Shown: positions 49,206 through 59,109 of the stretch, piece by piece | How positions within the stretch are numbered: the stretch's first letter is position 1 | How the letters are laid out: every line of letters starts with the position of its first letter | Source of the DNA: JANMJD01 sp963847945 | Lineage (GTDB): Bacteria > Actinomycetota > Acidimicrobiia > Acidimicrobiales > Ilumatobacteraceae | Assembly: GCA_963847945.1 (NCBI GenBank) | Contig: CAWKBX010000001.1 | Location: 434,001 to 498,000 of the forward strand | Length of the DNA: 64,000 nucleotides | Reading direction: 5' to 3' | Notes under the pieces: model-generated | The model's input: only the letters and a program-made list of their open reading frames with translations | Told to the model about the DNA's origin: nothing | Databases searched by the model: none | Position numbers and translations under genes: made by a program

Positions 49206-49863
49206 TCAGTCGTCGTCGGCCCAGTCGTAGGGCAGGTCGTCGGGACCGACGGACGGCCGGGGCGCGGCCCGGGCGTTGGCGATGAAGCCTGTGCATCTTG
49301 ATCGGGTCCTTGCGGCCCGGCGCCTTCTCGACGCCGGTCGAACGTCGACCCCCCACGGGCCGCACCCGGGCGATGGCGGTGCCGACGTTGGTCGGGGTCG
49401 AGCCCGCCGGCCAGGAGACCGCAGCCCTGGGGCACGCCGTCGATCAGCGTCCAGTCGAACATCTGCCCGAGCCGGGCGTGGGCGAGTCGACGAGGAGCAC
49501 GTCGGCGCCGTGCTCGTCGGCGCGGGCCAGGGCATCGCGAGCCGGCGGCGAACGCCTTGATGACCCACCGCACCTGCCGGCCGCCACCTCGGTGGATCTG
49601 CTCGGGCGTCTCGCGCCCGTGCAGCTGGGCCGCCTTCACGCCGGCCCGGTCGCAGGTGTCGATGACCCGTTCGGGCAGCTCGTCGCGGAACACGCCCACG
49701 GTCAGCACCTCGGGCGGGAGCCGGCGGGTGATGTCGTAGGCCACCTGCTGGGCTCGATCTGCCGCGGCGACGGCGCGAACACGAAACCCACGGCGTCGGC
49801 ACCGAGGGCGACGGCCAGCAGGGCGTCCTCCTCGTTGGTGATGCCGCAGATCTTCACGAACAC
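49206..49863 (-). CDS. trpF: phosphoribosylanthranilate isomerase, multiple frameshifts
   Basis: TrpF converts phosphoribosylanthranilate to CdRP. The N-terminus VFVKICGITNEEDALLAVALG (GTG at 49863) and GADAVGFVFAPSPRQI are definitive, with later blocks (VKAAQLHGRETPEQIH) in other frames. The C-terminus DDLPYDWADDD ends at 49206. The order trpF-trpB-trpA on one strand is a common arrangement. It is divergent from the GNAT gene at 49946. Confidence 0.78.
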
Positions 49864-49945
49864 GCCCGTGACCGTAGCGCTCCGACCGCGCGATGACCGG
49901 GAATTTGATGACGAACTGCACCCAACGACCTCGTGGGCTGCGATC

Positions 49946-50506
49946 ATGACCGGTGTGGCGACCTTTGCCGACAAGCCGACGTTGGCGGGGACGCGAGTGA
50001 CTTTGCGGCCGATCGATGCTGCCGACGCCGACTCGATGTGGGCCTCGCTCGCCGATGCAGAGGCGGCGCGGTTGACGGAACTCATGCCGAGTTCACCCGG
50101 GTGCAGGTTGACGCCTGGGGCGGCATCTCGCCCGGCATGCGACGACCGACTCGACCTGGCCGTGACTGATGCTGCGACCGGCGCATGGGCGGGCGAACTT
50201 GTGATCAACGATTGGGATGAGGACAATCGCAGCTGTGGTTTCCGCATCGCCCTCGACGCTGGGTTTCGCAATCGGGGCTTCGGAACCGAGGCCACGCGCC
50301 TGATCGTCGACTACGCCTTTTCCGAATTGCCAATCCACCGAATCTCGCTGGAAGTGTTCGACTTCAACCCGCGGGCGATCGCCACGTACGAGAAGGTCGG
50401 GTTCCGCAGAGAGGGCGTGCTGCGTGATGCCCTGTGGTGGGACGACGAGTTCCACGACACGATCGTGATGGGTCTGCTGCGAACCGAGTGGCCTCCGCCG
50501 AGCTGA
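49946..50506 (+). CDS. RimJ/RimL-like GNAT N-acetyltransferase
   Basis: A 186-aa acetyltransferase: LAGTRVTLRPIDAADADSMWASL at the start, LDAGFRNRGFGTEATRLIVDYAF for acetyl-CoA, and FDFNPRAIATYEKVGFRREGVLRDALWWDDEFHD at the end. Between about 50080 and 50122 the other frame reads THAEFTRVQVDAW and fits the family better (THAEFTxEQVxxW), so two compensating indels probably garble some 14 residues there. Target unknown. Confidence 0.8.
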   Translation: MTGVATFADKPTLAGTRVTLRPIDAADADSMWASLADAEAARLTELMPSSPGCRLTPGAASRPACDDRLDLAVTDAATGAWAGELVINDWDEDNRSCGFRIALDAGFRNRGFGTEATRLIVDYAFSELPIHRISLEVFDFNPRAIATYEKVGFRREGVLRDALWWDDEFHDTIVMGLLRTEWPPPS

Positions 50507-50524
50507 TCACCATTCCCGACCGGA

Positions 50525-52079
50525 TCACCAGTCGGTCGGCTCGGTAGTCCTTCAGGAACTGGCCCCACACGTGCGCGCCGGTGTTGATGCCGTCGATGAT
50601 CGGGTCGACGATGCGGGCCGCGCCGTCGACGATGTCGAGCGGCGGGTGGAAGTGGTGCTCGGCGGTCTTGCGCTCGGCGATGTGCACCGGGTCCTCGTCG
50701 CTGACCCAGCCGGTGTCGACGCTGTTCATGTGGATGCCGTCGGCGTGGTAGTCGGCCGCCGACGTGCGCGTCATCATGTTCAGCGCCGCCTTGGCCATGT
50801 TCGTGTGCGGGTGGCGGGTGGTCTTGAAGCGTCGGTAGAACTGGCCCTCGACCGCCGAGACGTTGACGATGTGCTTGTCGCGGTCGGGCGTGCGCAGCAT
50901 CAGCGGCTTCAGCCGGGCGTTCAGCACGAACGGCGCGACGGCGTTGACCAGCTGCGTCTCGAGCAGCTCCACCGACGACACCTCGGCCAGCGTGAGCCGC
51001 CACGAGTTGCGGTCGCGGAGGTCGACCTGCTGCAGGTCCTGGTCGAGCCGGCCCTCGGGGAACAGGTCGCCCGGCGCCCGCGATCCTCGGGCAGCAGCGC
51101 AGCCTGCGACAGCTGAGCGGCGTGGGTCGACCCCACCAGCGGCAAGCAGTCGAGCGGCGCCACCGGTCGTCGGCAGCCGACCCGGCCGAGCAGCATGTCG
51201 TAGCCGCGGAGACCCTTCGTACGCGCCGAGCAGCGCGTGCACCGCGGCCGGCATCGTCGGCCAGCGACGCGGCCTCGGCGTCCATCATGTGGCGGTAGAA
51301 GTCGGGCGGTCGGCGCACGGTCTGGCAGGCGTTGTTGACGATGAAGTCGAGCCGGTCGCGGGTCGTCGATCAGGTGCTGACAGAACGCCTCGACGCTGGG
51401 GGTGTGGCGCAGGTCGAGCCCGAAGATCTCCAGCCGATGGCCCCAGTCGGCGAAGTCGGCTTCCTGCGGCGTAGCGCAGGGCCGAGTCGCGCGGGAACCG
51501 GGTGGTCACGATCAGGTGGGCACCGGCGCGCAGCAGCTTGATACCCGCCTGGTAGCCGATCTTCACCCGCCCGCCGGTGAGCAGCGCGACCCGGCCGCGA
51601 GGTCGGCGGTCTCGCTGCGCTTGGCGTAGTTGAAGTCGCCGCAGGCGGGGCACATCTGGTCGTAGAACGGGTGGATCGTCGTAGAACTGCTGCTTGCAGA
51701 CGTAGCAGTGCAGCGGCTCGAGACTTCGCGCCGCTCATCGGCCCGGCCAATGCCCTCGTCGATCGTCGTCGACCGGCGCGTTCAGCGGAGCGAAGACGTT
51801 CGGGGTGGTGAACACCGGCTTGGCCCGCAGCGCCCGGATACCGGTCTCGTCCAGCGCGCCCTGGTCACGCTGCGCCTTCTGTCTGCCTTGCGCTGCCGAC
51901 GCTCGGCCTTGATCTGGCGGCGACGGGCCTCGACATCGGGCTCGTACACATTGCCGGCGGCCGTCGAGCAGCCGCGTTCGCTGGTCGAGCGGTAGGTCGT
52001 TGAGCAGCGAGCGATCGTCGATCAAGGCCTCGAGCACCTCGGTCGCGGTGCGCACCCGCTCGTTCAACTCGTTCGACAC
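50525..52079 (-). CDS. zinc-ribbon short-chain dehydrogenase, multiple frameshifts
   Basis: About 510 aa if joined. A helical N-terminus (VSNELNERVRTATEVLEALIDD, GTG at 52079) leads to a Cys pair HCYVCKQQFYD and MCPACGDFNYAKR, a probable zinc ribbon, then an SDR core: GRVALLTGGRVKIGYQAGIKLLRAGAHLIVTTRFP, DFIVNNA, HIVNVSAVEGQFYRRF and HTNMAKAALNMMTRTSA. At least eight frame changes occur. The most natural end is EPTDW at 50525, in yet another frame. The substrate is unknown. Confidence 0.7.
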
Positions 52080-52126
52080 GGCGTCCGAATGTATCGAGCT
52101 TGTGGCGATCTGCGTTGTGTTGGGCG

Positions 52127-53038
52127 TTAGCCCAAGGTGGCGACCACGTGCTCGTGAAGCATCGTGTGCGACTCCAGGCGCTCGGCGTGGGTCGCCCCGA
52201 GGGTGAAGTCGGGGACGATGAATTCGTCGATTCCTGCTGCGGCGTAGCCGGCGATGAGCTCGGTCAGCTGGTCGAGGTTGCCGACGAGCGAGCGGTCGTC
52301 GGGGGCGCGAGAGGTGATCTTGGCTGCCGCAGCGGAGTCGTCGGTGATGAAGATCAGGGCCTGGGCCGACCGGTAGACCGACTTGGGGTCGCGGCCCTCT
52401 CGCTCGCAGGCCGCATTGAAGATCTCGGTCCGACGGCGTAGCTCGGTCGGGTTGCCCCATGTGTTCCACTCGTCGGCAAAGCGGGCCGTCAGCCGCGACA
52501 TCCGCGGGCTGCCGGTACCGACCACGATCGGCAGCCGGGCTTGCACGGGCTTGGGCTGAAATGGCAGATCAGTGGCCCGAAACCAGCTTCCGTCGGTGGT
52601 CGTTCGCTGGTTCGCCAGCACGCCGTGAATCATCTCGATCGCTTCGGCGAACGGGTCGACCCGCGGCCCGGGCCGGGGAAGCTCGATCCCGGCGCAGGCA
52701 TGCTCATTGACCTGCCAGCCGGCCCCGATCCCGAGCACGGCCCGGCCTGCGGAGAGGTGATCGACGGTGGTCGCCCGCTTGGCGAGCACGAGTGGATGAT
52801 GGAACGTGACCGGCGAGACCAGCGAGCCCAGCCGCAGCGTGGTCGTGATCGGGGCGAGCCCGGCCAACACACTCCAGCACTCCAGGGCGTCGCCGTCGTC
52901 GGGCGATCCATCCTCGGTGTTCGGCATCAGATGGTCGGCGTACCAGAGCCCGTGCCACCCGGCGGCCTCCGCCCAGGCGGCCATGGCGACCACCTCATCC
53001 CAGGGACGAGCGAATGACGGCCAGATCGAGAATTTCAT
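52127..53038 (-). CDS. LLM-class (luciferase-like) F420-dependent oxidoreductase
   Basis: A 303-aa TIM-barrel monooxygenase-like protein: MKFSIWPSFARPWDEVVAMA, GLWYADHLMPNTED, LRLGSLVSPVTFHHPLVLAKRATTVDHLSAGRAVLGIGAGW and PIVVGTGSPRMSRLTARFADEWN are typical of F420-dependent LLM enzymes in Actinobacteria. Cofactor F420 or FMN is inferred from the family; the substrate is unknown. The gene is intact, unlike its upstream neighbours on the left. Confidence 0.88.
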   Translation of the reverse strand: MKFSIWPSFARPWDEVVAMAAWAEAAGWHGLWYADHLMPNTEDGSPDDGDALECWSVLAGLAPITTTLRLGSLVSPVTFHHPLVLAKRATTVDHLSAGRAVLGIGAGWQVNEHACAGIELPRPGPRVDPFAEAIEMIHGVLANQRTTTDGSWFRATDLPFQPKPVQARLPIVVGTGSPRMSRLTARFADEWNTWGNPTELRRRTEIFNAACEREGRDPKSVYRSAQALIFITDDSAAAAKITSRAPDDRSLVGNLDQLTELIAGYAAAGIDEFIVPDFTLGATHAERLESHTMLHEHVVATLG

Positions 53039-53115
53039 CCATGCGACGGTAGCCGGTGATCATGCCACCGCCGTCGGGTCGGCCCGCTCCCACCGGACGG
53101 GCCGGGCGGACGGGC

Positions 53116-53629
53116 TCACCAACCGGTGGCGCCGTCGATCCGCTCCCGCAGCAGGTCGGCGTGACCGTTGTGGCGGGCGTACTCCTCGATCATGTGCATC
53201 AGCAACCACCGCAGCGACACCGGTTCGTCGGTCCACGGACCGGGCATGGCGCTGAGGTCGTCGAGCTCAGCAGCCCCCTCGATCTCGCGACCCGCGAGTG
53301 CAGGCGCGATGCCAGGCGTTCATCGACGCGGCGACGACCGACTCGTCGGCGTCCGTCAGGTCCCCGAAGTCCTCGTCGGTGAAGTACGCCACGTCGGCGT
53401 CTCCCGCGAACACCACGCCGAGCATCCAACGTTCCCCCTCGGCGTGGTGGCGGAGCAGACCGAGCAATGACATTTCCGATGGCGGCGACGCGTGAACGCC
53501 CAGCCGCTTGGGCGAAAGTCCCTCGATCTTGCGAGCGAATGTCGCCCGGTGGAACTCCAGCCAGCCGCGCAACATCTCTCGTTCTCCGGCCGTCGAGTTG
53601 GGTACCCGACGGTCGATCGCGTCATCCAT
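53116..53629 (-). CDS. DinB/DUF664-family protein, frameshifted
   Basis: About 171 aa. The first part (MDDAIDRRVPNSTAGEREMLRGWLEFHR, MSLLGLLRHHAEGERWMLG) and the second part (PVSLRWLLMHMIEEYARHNGHADLLRERIDGATGW) are in different frames, meeting near 53283. The His residues in LLRHHAEGE and EYARHNGHADLL are the metal ligands of the DinB four-helix fold. Members include mycothiol-dependent transferases. One indel restores the full protein. Confidence 0.78.
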
Positions 53630-53809
53630 TGACGTCCTCCAAACTTCGAATTCACCGCTCTGAAAAGTACCCGACACCGCCCACCATCGAGTCGAGCGGA
53701 TGCACTGATACAGGGGGCCGTTTCCCAGCGGCGAACGAGGAGATGCCCCGAACCCTTGCTCGGGTCGTAACTTCGGCACGTACGCCGAGCCGAACTCCCG
53801 GGAGACCGA

Positions 53810-55190
53810 ATGACTGCCCAGACACCGACCCGATCGCTTCAGGATCTCCTCGACTCCGTCCCGAATTTGGTCGACCACCTGTACAGCAACCGCAAGGGCT
53901 CGGTGCTCAAAGACGCGGTATTGCGCCAGCCCACCCAGTTCGTCGCTCCCGAGTTCACGAACTGGCGCGACGAGCAGATGGCGGCCCGGACGAGCGTTGC
54001 GTTCTACGACCAGTCGTTCCACATGACGACCACCTTCCTGCGCGGCAAGGACGCGGTGCCGTTGATGAACTACCTGACGGCCAATAGCTACACCACATTC
54101 GGCGTCGATCGCTCGCGCCACAGCGTGATGTGCAGCCCCGACGGCTTCCTGATCGGTGACGGGATCCTCTACTGCCTCGCCCCCGACGAACTGGCCCTCG
54201 TCGGTCGTCAGGCCGGCCACAACTGGGTGCGGTTCAACGCCCAACTCGGCAATTGGGACGTCGAGCTCGAAGAAGACGAGTTCATGGCCGACAATCCCAA
54301 CGGTCGCCGCACGTTCTACCGGTTCCAGGTGGAGGGGCCAAACGCTCCCGCGCTGATGGAGCAGCTGACCGGAGCCCCGATGCCCAAGGTGCCCAAGCTG
54401 CATCTCATGCACGTCGACATCGGCGGCTACTCGGTCACGGCCATGCAGCACACGATGGCCGGCAACCCGGGCTGGGAGCTGTTCGGGCCGTGGGACGACG
54501 GTCCAGCGGTCAAGGCCGCGATCCTGGCGGCCGGCGAGGCGTACGACATGAAGCGGGTCGGTTCGGTCGCCTACTTCACGACCGCGATGGAACTCGGCTG
54601 GGTCTCGCGGCCGATGCCCGCCCTGTTCACGTCGCCGGAGCTCCAGGCATTCCGCGAGTGGTTGCCCGACACTGCCCCCGAGGCGACCTGGGGACTCGGC
54701 GGCAGCTACAACGCCCCGAACATCGAGGACTACTACTTCACGCCGTGGGAGCTCGGCTACGGCAACGTGGTCAAGCTCGATAAGGGAGACTTCGTCGGCC
54801 GAGATGCGCTCGCCCAGTCGGTCGACAACGACCACCGAGCGAAGGTGTCGCTCATCTGGAATCCCGAAGATGTCGCCAAGCTCATCGAGGGATTCATGCA
54901 TGGGGACGAACTCCCGCCGATGTACCTCGAGTTCCCGCGCTCGAACTACGCGACCTGGCTGTACGACCAGATCCACGACACCGACGGGAACGCGATCGGC
55001 ATCTCGACCTACCCGACGTTCCTGTGGACCGAGCGGTCGATGTGCTCACTCGGCATCATCGACGCCAAGTACGCCACCCCCGGCACCGAAGTGACCTTCG
55101 TGTGGGGCGAGCCCGAGAGCCGCAAGAGCAAGTACCTCGAGCCCCACCGCCAGATCACGGTCCGCGCCACGGTCGAAGTGGCCCCGATCG
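53810..55190 (+). CDS. LigM-like THF-dependent O-demethylase, 3' end replaced
   Basis: The first 460 residues match vanillate/3-O-methylgallate O-demethylase (LigM, GcvT fold): FVAPEFTNWRDEQMAARTSV, FRGKD-like LRGKDAVPLMNYL, FQVEGPNAPALMEQL, MAGNPGWELFGPWDD, GGSYNAPNIEDYYFTPWELGYG, EPHRQITVRATV. Such enzymes move a methyl group to tetrahydrofolate; the substrate could be a methoxylated aromatic. From about 55190 the sequence no longer fits, and the frame runs on to 55363 through a toxin-antitoxin remnant. The last 10 or so residues seem lost at a recombination junction. Confidence 0.75.
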
Positions 55191-55208
55191 GCACGCTGAC
55201 ACAAGTAG

Positions 55209-55406
55209 GCAGCGTCGTCGCCGGTCGGTGGGTCGGAGGAAGTCATCATCACCGACAATGGTCAGCCCGTCGCGCGCCTGGTCCCCGCGAACCTGCCGAC
55301 CAAGTTTCAACAGCTCGTGGCCGCTGGAGTCATCCGGCTCCCCGAGCGCCGGCCGATCTCTGAGCTGCGCTCGCTGCTCGGGCAGGCCGATGCTCGCGTT
55401 CGTTGA
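55209..55406 (+). pseudogene. C-terminal part of a Phd/VapB-type antitoxin
   Basis: A frame with no start reads EEVIITDNGQPVARLVPANL and continues PERRPISELRSLLGQADARVR to a TGA at 55406. ITDNGQPVARLVP is the core of prevent-host-death family antitoxins, but the N-terminal DNA-binding part (about 25 residues) is missing: an in-frame TAG at 55206 and the ligM junction lie upstream. Confidence 0.65.
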
Positions 55407-55580
55407 CGCTGCGGCACTCGCGGCAACCCTCACAGGTCGGAGCGGCGCCCTGCTCGACGCATGGGACGGCGCCGACGTGATCTGCCGATCCGAATGGGCC
55501 GAGATCGAGACCCCGCATCGTGTCGGCGGCGATCTAGCGGGCCTACGGTTGGCCTGGACGTGGCTGCTTCGTCAGCCACC
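55390..55580 (+). pseudogene. N-terminal part of a VapC-type PIN toxin
   Basis: ATG 55390 overlaps the antitoxin end. MLAFVDAAALAATLTG, then DVICRSEWAEIETPHRV resembles the first 60 residues of a PIN toxin (D in FVDAAAL, E in SEWAEIE). After LLRQP the sequence ceases to look like PIN and the second pair of acidic residues is absent, so the toxin is inactive. Confidence 0.55.
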
Positions 55581-55779
55581 CGGCATTGCCCGAACTTCCC
55601 AGCCAGGCTCAACACAAGGAAAGTCCGACATCCCGGTTGTCCCGAAACTTGATGGTGGACCTCACCGCGCGCTTTTCACGTCTGGCTCAACAGATGGGCG
55701 ACAGCTCGCGGGACGACGAACCGGTGGCGCCACTTGCTGCCACAACGCCCAGGGACCGGCCAGGACAGGTCCAGCATCG

Positions 55780-55932
55780 CTTGGACCCAGCGAGGTCGAT
55801 CAGCTCGTTGCCGACTACCAGGCGGGTTGTTCGGTAAAGGCCGTCGCGCTCAAGGGGAACGTGAATCGCACCACCGTCCACGATCAACTTGATCGGCGCG
55901 ATGTCGCTCGTCGACGGACCCCCCAGACGTGA
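55780..55932 (+). pseudogene. C-terminal helix-turn-helix of a resolvase-like recombinase
   Basis: The plus strand reads LGPSEVDQLVADYQAGCSVK, then AVALKGNVNRTTVHDQLDRR, ending at a TGA. This resembles the C-terminal HTH of serine recombinases and related transposition proteins; no catalytic domain is present. It is a remnant of a mobile element. The bases from here to 56047 show nothing further. Confidence 0.5.
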
Positions 55933-56047
55933 CACCGATGCAGAACCCCGGCCGTTCACGGTGGGACAGCATCACGGCCTACGCCAAGTACATGGCCGAC
56001 AAATGATGTAGGCCGCCCTGTAGAAGAGTGTTCTGGCAACCATCAGC

Positions 56048-57505
56048 TCATTTCCTTTCGTCAGCGAGTTCTGCAACCTGGTGCCAATCCTCGAACCCCT
56101 TCAGCCGGCCCTTTGTCTTCATGATCTCGGTGCGCCAGAAGTCAGCGCGTGTAGAGTCGGCCTCGATCTCCTGCACGATGCCGAGCATTTGCACCCCGCT
56201 GATGAGACAGTGCCCACGTGATTTGGCGAACTTCGTCATCTGGTCCGGGAACACCGCAGCCTTCCGCGCCGGAAGAGCCACGTCTCTCCACCCGACGACG
56301 ACGAGGATGCCCTTGGGGTGCAACCCCGACTCGTCGAAGTGGTTCATCACCCACTTCTCCAGCTGGGCGCAGTCCTTCTCGGCCGCAGACTTTCCCTTGC
56401 CCTTGACTTCAACGACGGCAACTGATCTGTCCGGGAATTCGACCCTCCAATCATCGCGACCAGCAGGCGGATCGGAGACATCGCCGCCGAGAAGTTCAAG
56501 GACGCGACGAACCTGTAGTTCGAGCGGACGTCCGGTGCCGGCAAGAAGTTGCTTCCGGTCGCTGAGAGCTCCGAGCTCCGCTTCCAGTCTCGCTAGGTGC
56601 GCAGCTGCGGCGTCCACTACTGCCCGTTGTTCAACGATGGCGGAACGAAGGACGGTTTCTGCGCGTATGCGGACGTCTGAAGCCCAAGCAGGTAGCGGCT
56701 CACCACCCTTGCCACCTCGGAGCGACATCGCGACCTGCTCCAGCGCCAACTGGAACCGAAAGGCCAGGTCATCGTCGTCGGCTTCGTCGTTCTGTCCCAG
56801 AAAACCGGCAGGTGCATCGGGAAGAGGAACACCTTTAACGGCTGCGACGACCTGAGCTGCGGCCTCGACAATTGACGTCCCGGACTTAGGAAACGCCGGC
56901 GTCGGTACAACAACGACCCCGCCACCGCTATCGAGCCGAACCGCCCCGCCCACCGTCTTCCTGGTACCGGCGATGTTCAACACGGGAACAAGCAGTTCGG
57001 TCGTGAATGTGGCTGTGTACTCGTATTCACTAACGAAGTCGCGGAATGGAGCAAACTCCTTGCCGCCCACGAAGTCTACCCTGGAGCCTCCGGCCTTGGC
57101 GAACTCAAACGTGACCGGCAAGGCCTCTAAGAGGTCCATCTTTGCCAGTATCTGAGTTTCCCGTCGATTCCGACCTGTCCCGTCATATGTTCGCTGGCCA
57201 GTGTCGTAGTAGAACTCCTGCGGCGGGCAGCCAATAACAACCAGTACACCCCCCTGCCCGACGAATTCGACGAACTCCTCTAGGCGCCGCGTGATGTCTT
57301 CTATGCACCCGTGGGAGCACTCCGTGTTAAGTCTGGGTAGACCGCGGTACGTTCCAGAATAGAGGTTCGTCGAGTAGTTCGTCTTCAGTGATCTCCTCGG
57401 GTCCCAAATGACTAGTTCATACTCGAGGCAGGTTGATGTGCCTGAAAAGGTCGACCAATCAGCTGGCTCATAGCCGTGTTCGTAGTCGAGAAGTAGAGTG
57501 CGCAT
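56048..57505 (-). CDS. probable PD-(D/E)xK nuclease with an N-terminal Rossmann-like domain
   Basis: 485 aa, intact. The N-terminal half (MRTLLLDYEHGYEPADWSTF, EFVEFVGQGGVLVVIGCPP, AVRLDSGGGVVVVPTPAFP) has alternating strands and helices like a glutamine-amidotransferase or flavodoxin fold without its catalytic residues. A helical stretch with LARLEAELGALSDRKQLL follows. The C-terminal part has LELQVRRVLELLGG, DDWRVEFPDRSVAVVEVKGKGKS with E366 and K368, a PD-(D/E)xK nuclease pattern. I do not recognise the full protein. It lies in the accessory island, so a nucleic-acid-cutting defence role is plausible but unproven. Confidence 0.6.
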   Translation of the reverse strand: MRTLLLDYEHGYEPADWSTFSGTSTCLEYELVIWDPRRSLKTNYSTNLYSGTYRGLPRLNTECSHGCIEDITRRLEEFVEFVGQGGVLVVIGCPPQEFYYDTGQRTYDGTGRNRRETQILAKMDLLEALPVTFEFAKAGGSRVDFVGGKEFAPFRDFVSEYEYTATFTTELLVPVLNIAGTRKTVGGAVRLDSGGGVVVVPTPAFPKSGTSIVEAAAQVVAAVKGVPLPDAPAGFLGQNDEADDDDLAFRFQLALEQVAMSLRGGKGGEPLPAWASDVRIRAETVLRSAIVEQRAVVDAAAAHLARLEAELGALSDRKQLLAGTGRPLELQVRRVLELLGGDVSDPPAGRDDWRVEFPDRSVAVVEVKGKGKSAAEKDCAQLEKWVMNHFDESGLHPKGILVVVGWRDVALPARKAAVFPDQMTKFAKSRGHCLISGVQMLGIVQEIEADSTRADFWRTEIMKTKGRLKGFEDWHQVAELADERK

Positions 57506-57989
57506 TGCCCTTTACCTAATAGCAGTGTTGTAGAGATGAGCAGCTGAGGGAGGTTGTTCAACGGTTGTCGGCCAAGTAGCCGCGCCGACCTTGACATTGA
57601 TCGCACGCCAGGCACCGAGTAGTGGCATTGCTAACACTGTTCTGCCTTCCTGCCTGGGATGGTGCGCCGTCCGGTGTACGCCTGGTTTGTCAAGGTCGTC
57701 CGCGAACGAGTGATGACGACGGTATGAACCCGGTTGAGTTGCCGATCGCCGCATGGTACCGAGGGAGCGATGCATCGACCGAACTAGCCTGGGCCGGGCT
57801 GACAGCGCGACCGGCGGGCGATGTCCAATCAGAGAGCTCTCCGATATCGCTTGCCCGCGGGACAACAGAATTTCGACGGCCGTCGCTGCGACTTTGGCCT
57901 CGTCCCCAGGTGGACTCCGGGGGCGCGAGACCAAGTCATCGACCGGGTACTGCGACGACGAATCGTCCGGACGGCACGATGATGTCAAC
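57506..57989. other. intergenic region without a convincing gene
   Basis: About 480 bases between the Beta-family remnant and the nuclease-like gene. Open frames on both strands here are Arg/Ser/Pro-rich and look like chance translations. The part next to 57505 presumably carries the promoter of the nuclease-like gene. Confidence 0.5.
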
Positions 57990-59109
57990 TCACGCCGCCA
58001 CTGCGCCAAGCTGCTCAGCGACGGTGGCAAAGTGATGAGCAAAGTCAGCCTGCCGATAGTTCGTGCCGTTGCCACCAGCCCCTGACTCGGCGTGTTCCGC
58101 CAGGAACTCGCAACCTGGGCAGTGGTCGGCTCCTCGCCACTGGGGATGCTCGATCAACCGCCTCGCCAATCTCGCATGATCATTCAGTGGTTGCTTCGTG
58201 TGCGAGTATCCACGCAAAACAAACCACGAGTCCCGAGTCCGTGTATCGCAGGTTGGCCGCCCCTGGATGTCCAGCCTCGTCGGCATCAACCGCTGTCAAG
58301 ACCCCGTAGTCCCCATAGCGCAGCGGCGGCAATCCTGACTTCGCCATCTGCCAGACGCTCCATTCCCCGCGTCTAAAGTCGCCTGCCTCGTCGTGTTCCA
58401 CGTGCTTCGCCAACTCGGCCGGAAACGAGCTTCCAGCAACAGATACAGAGCGCCAGGACATCAGGGGCATGAACCGCTCCAGGCATTGACCCAACGTCGA
58501 CGACAGCATGAAGGTGCTGCTTGCATCGATCTGCTGAAGATCGAAGATCAGATCAACTTGATCCCTTGGTAGATCCAGCTCACGGAGCACAGCTCGAACA
58601 CCGTCCAGTCCAGCCATCAGGTCGTGGTCGCGCAGACGGATAGCAGCACGGCCGCCGGTTTGAGTTATCGACCGCGCAATCACGTCTCGGTATTCCTGTG
58701 GTCGATCCCTGGAAGTGACCGGCACGGCTTGAATCCCAGCATCGGCACATTGCTGCATGACCAGCTCCATGGGGTGACGACTCCCATCGAAATGCCGTGG
58801 TTTCAACCGTCGTCCGTCGATCAGAACTTCATCGTCGACGCCCCAACAGCCCATGATGCCCGACTGATCACTCTAGATGTGCTTCTTTAGATCTGATTCG
58901 GGCGTCCAGCGAAGTCTCGTGCCCTTGATCGGTGGCCGCGGGTTTCGAATGTCGATCAGTGGGACAACTACGTCGCGAACTTCAGACTCGAGACCAGCCA
59001 GAGCCAACAACTCAGCCTGCTTGTCCGAAATAATCGCCAGGTATCTTGGATCTCTCATCGCTTCCGTTGCCCCCTCAAAAGTCCGCTGACTTGTCACTGC
59101 TTGATTCAT
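57990..59109 (-). pseudogene. Beta-family protein gene, interrupted by a TAG and a frameshift
   Basis: The joined sequence (about 370 aa) matches the phage-type Beta protein family: YLAIISDKQAELLALAGLESEVRDVVVPLIDI at the start, LIDGRRLKPRHFDGSRHP and FDLQQIDASSTFML in the middle, and SWFVLRGYSHTKQPLNDHARLARRL to HHFATVAEQL at the end. An in-frame TAG at 58873-58875 follows DLKKHI, and a frame change near 58215 separates NLRYTDSG from SWFVLRGY. ATG 59109 overlaps the kinase gene by 35 nt. Either the gene is dead or both lesions are sequence errors. Biochemical function of the family is not known to me. Confidence 0.7.

Noticed and set aside
47125..49863. trp genes as true pseudogenes
   Set aside because: Residues stay conserved across every frame change and both insertions and deletions occur, which is the pattern of consensus error.
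57512..58075. 187-aa minus-strand open frame
   Set aside because: Its composition is low-complexity Arg/Ser/Pro and it overlaps the conserved end of the Beta-family gene in another frame.
58873..58875. Amber recoding (pyrrolysine or readthrough) in the Beta-family gene
   Set aside because: A frameshift further on in the same gene makes simple decay or error more likely; no recoding machinery is visible.
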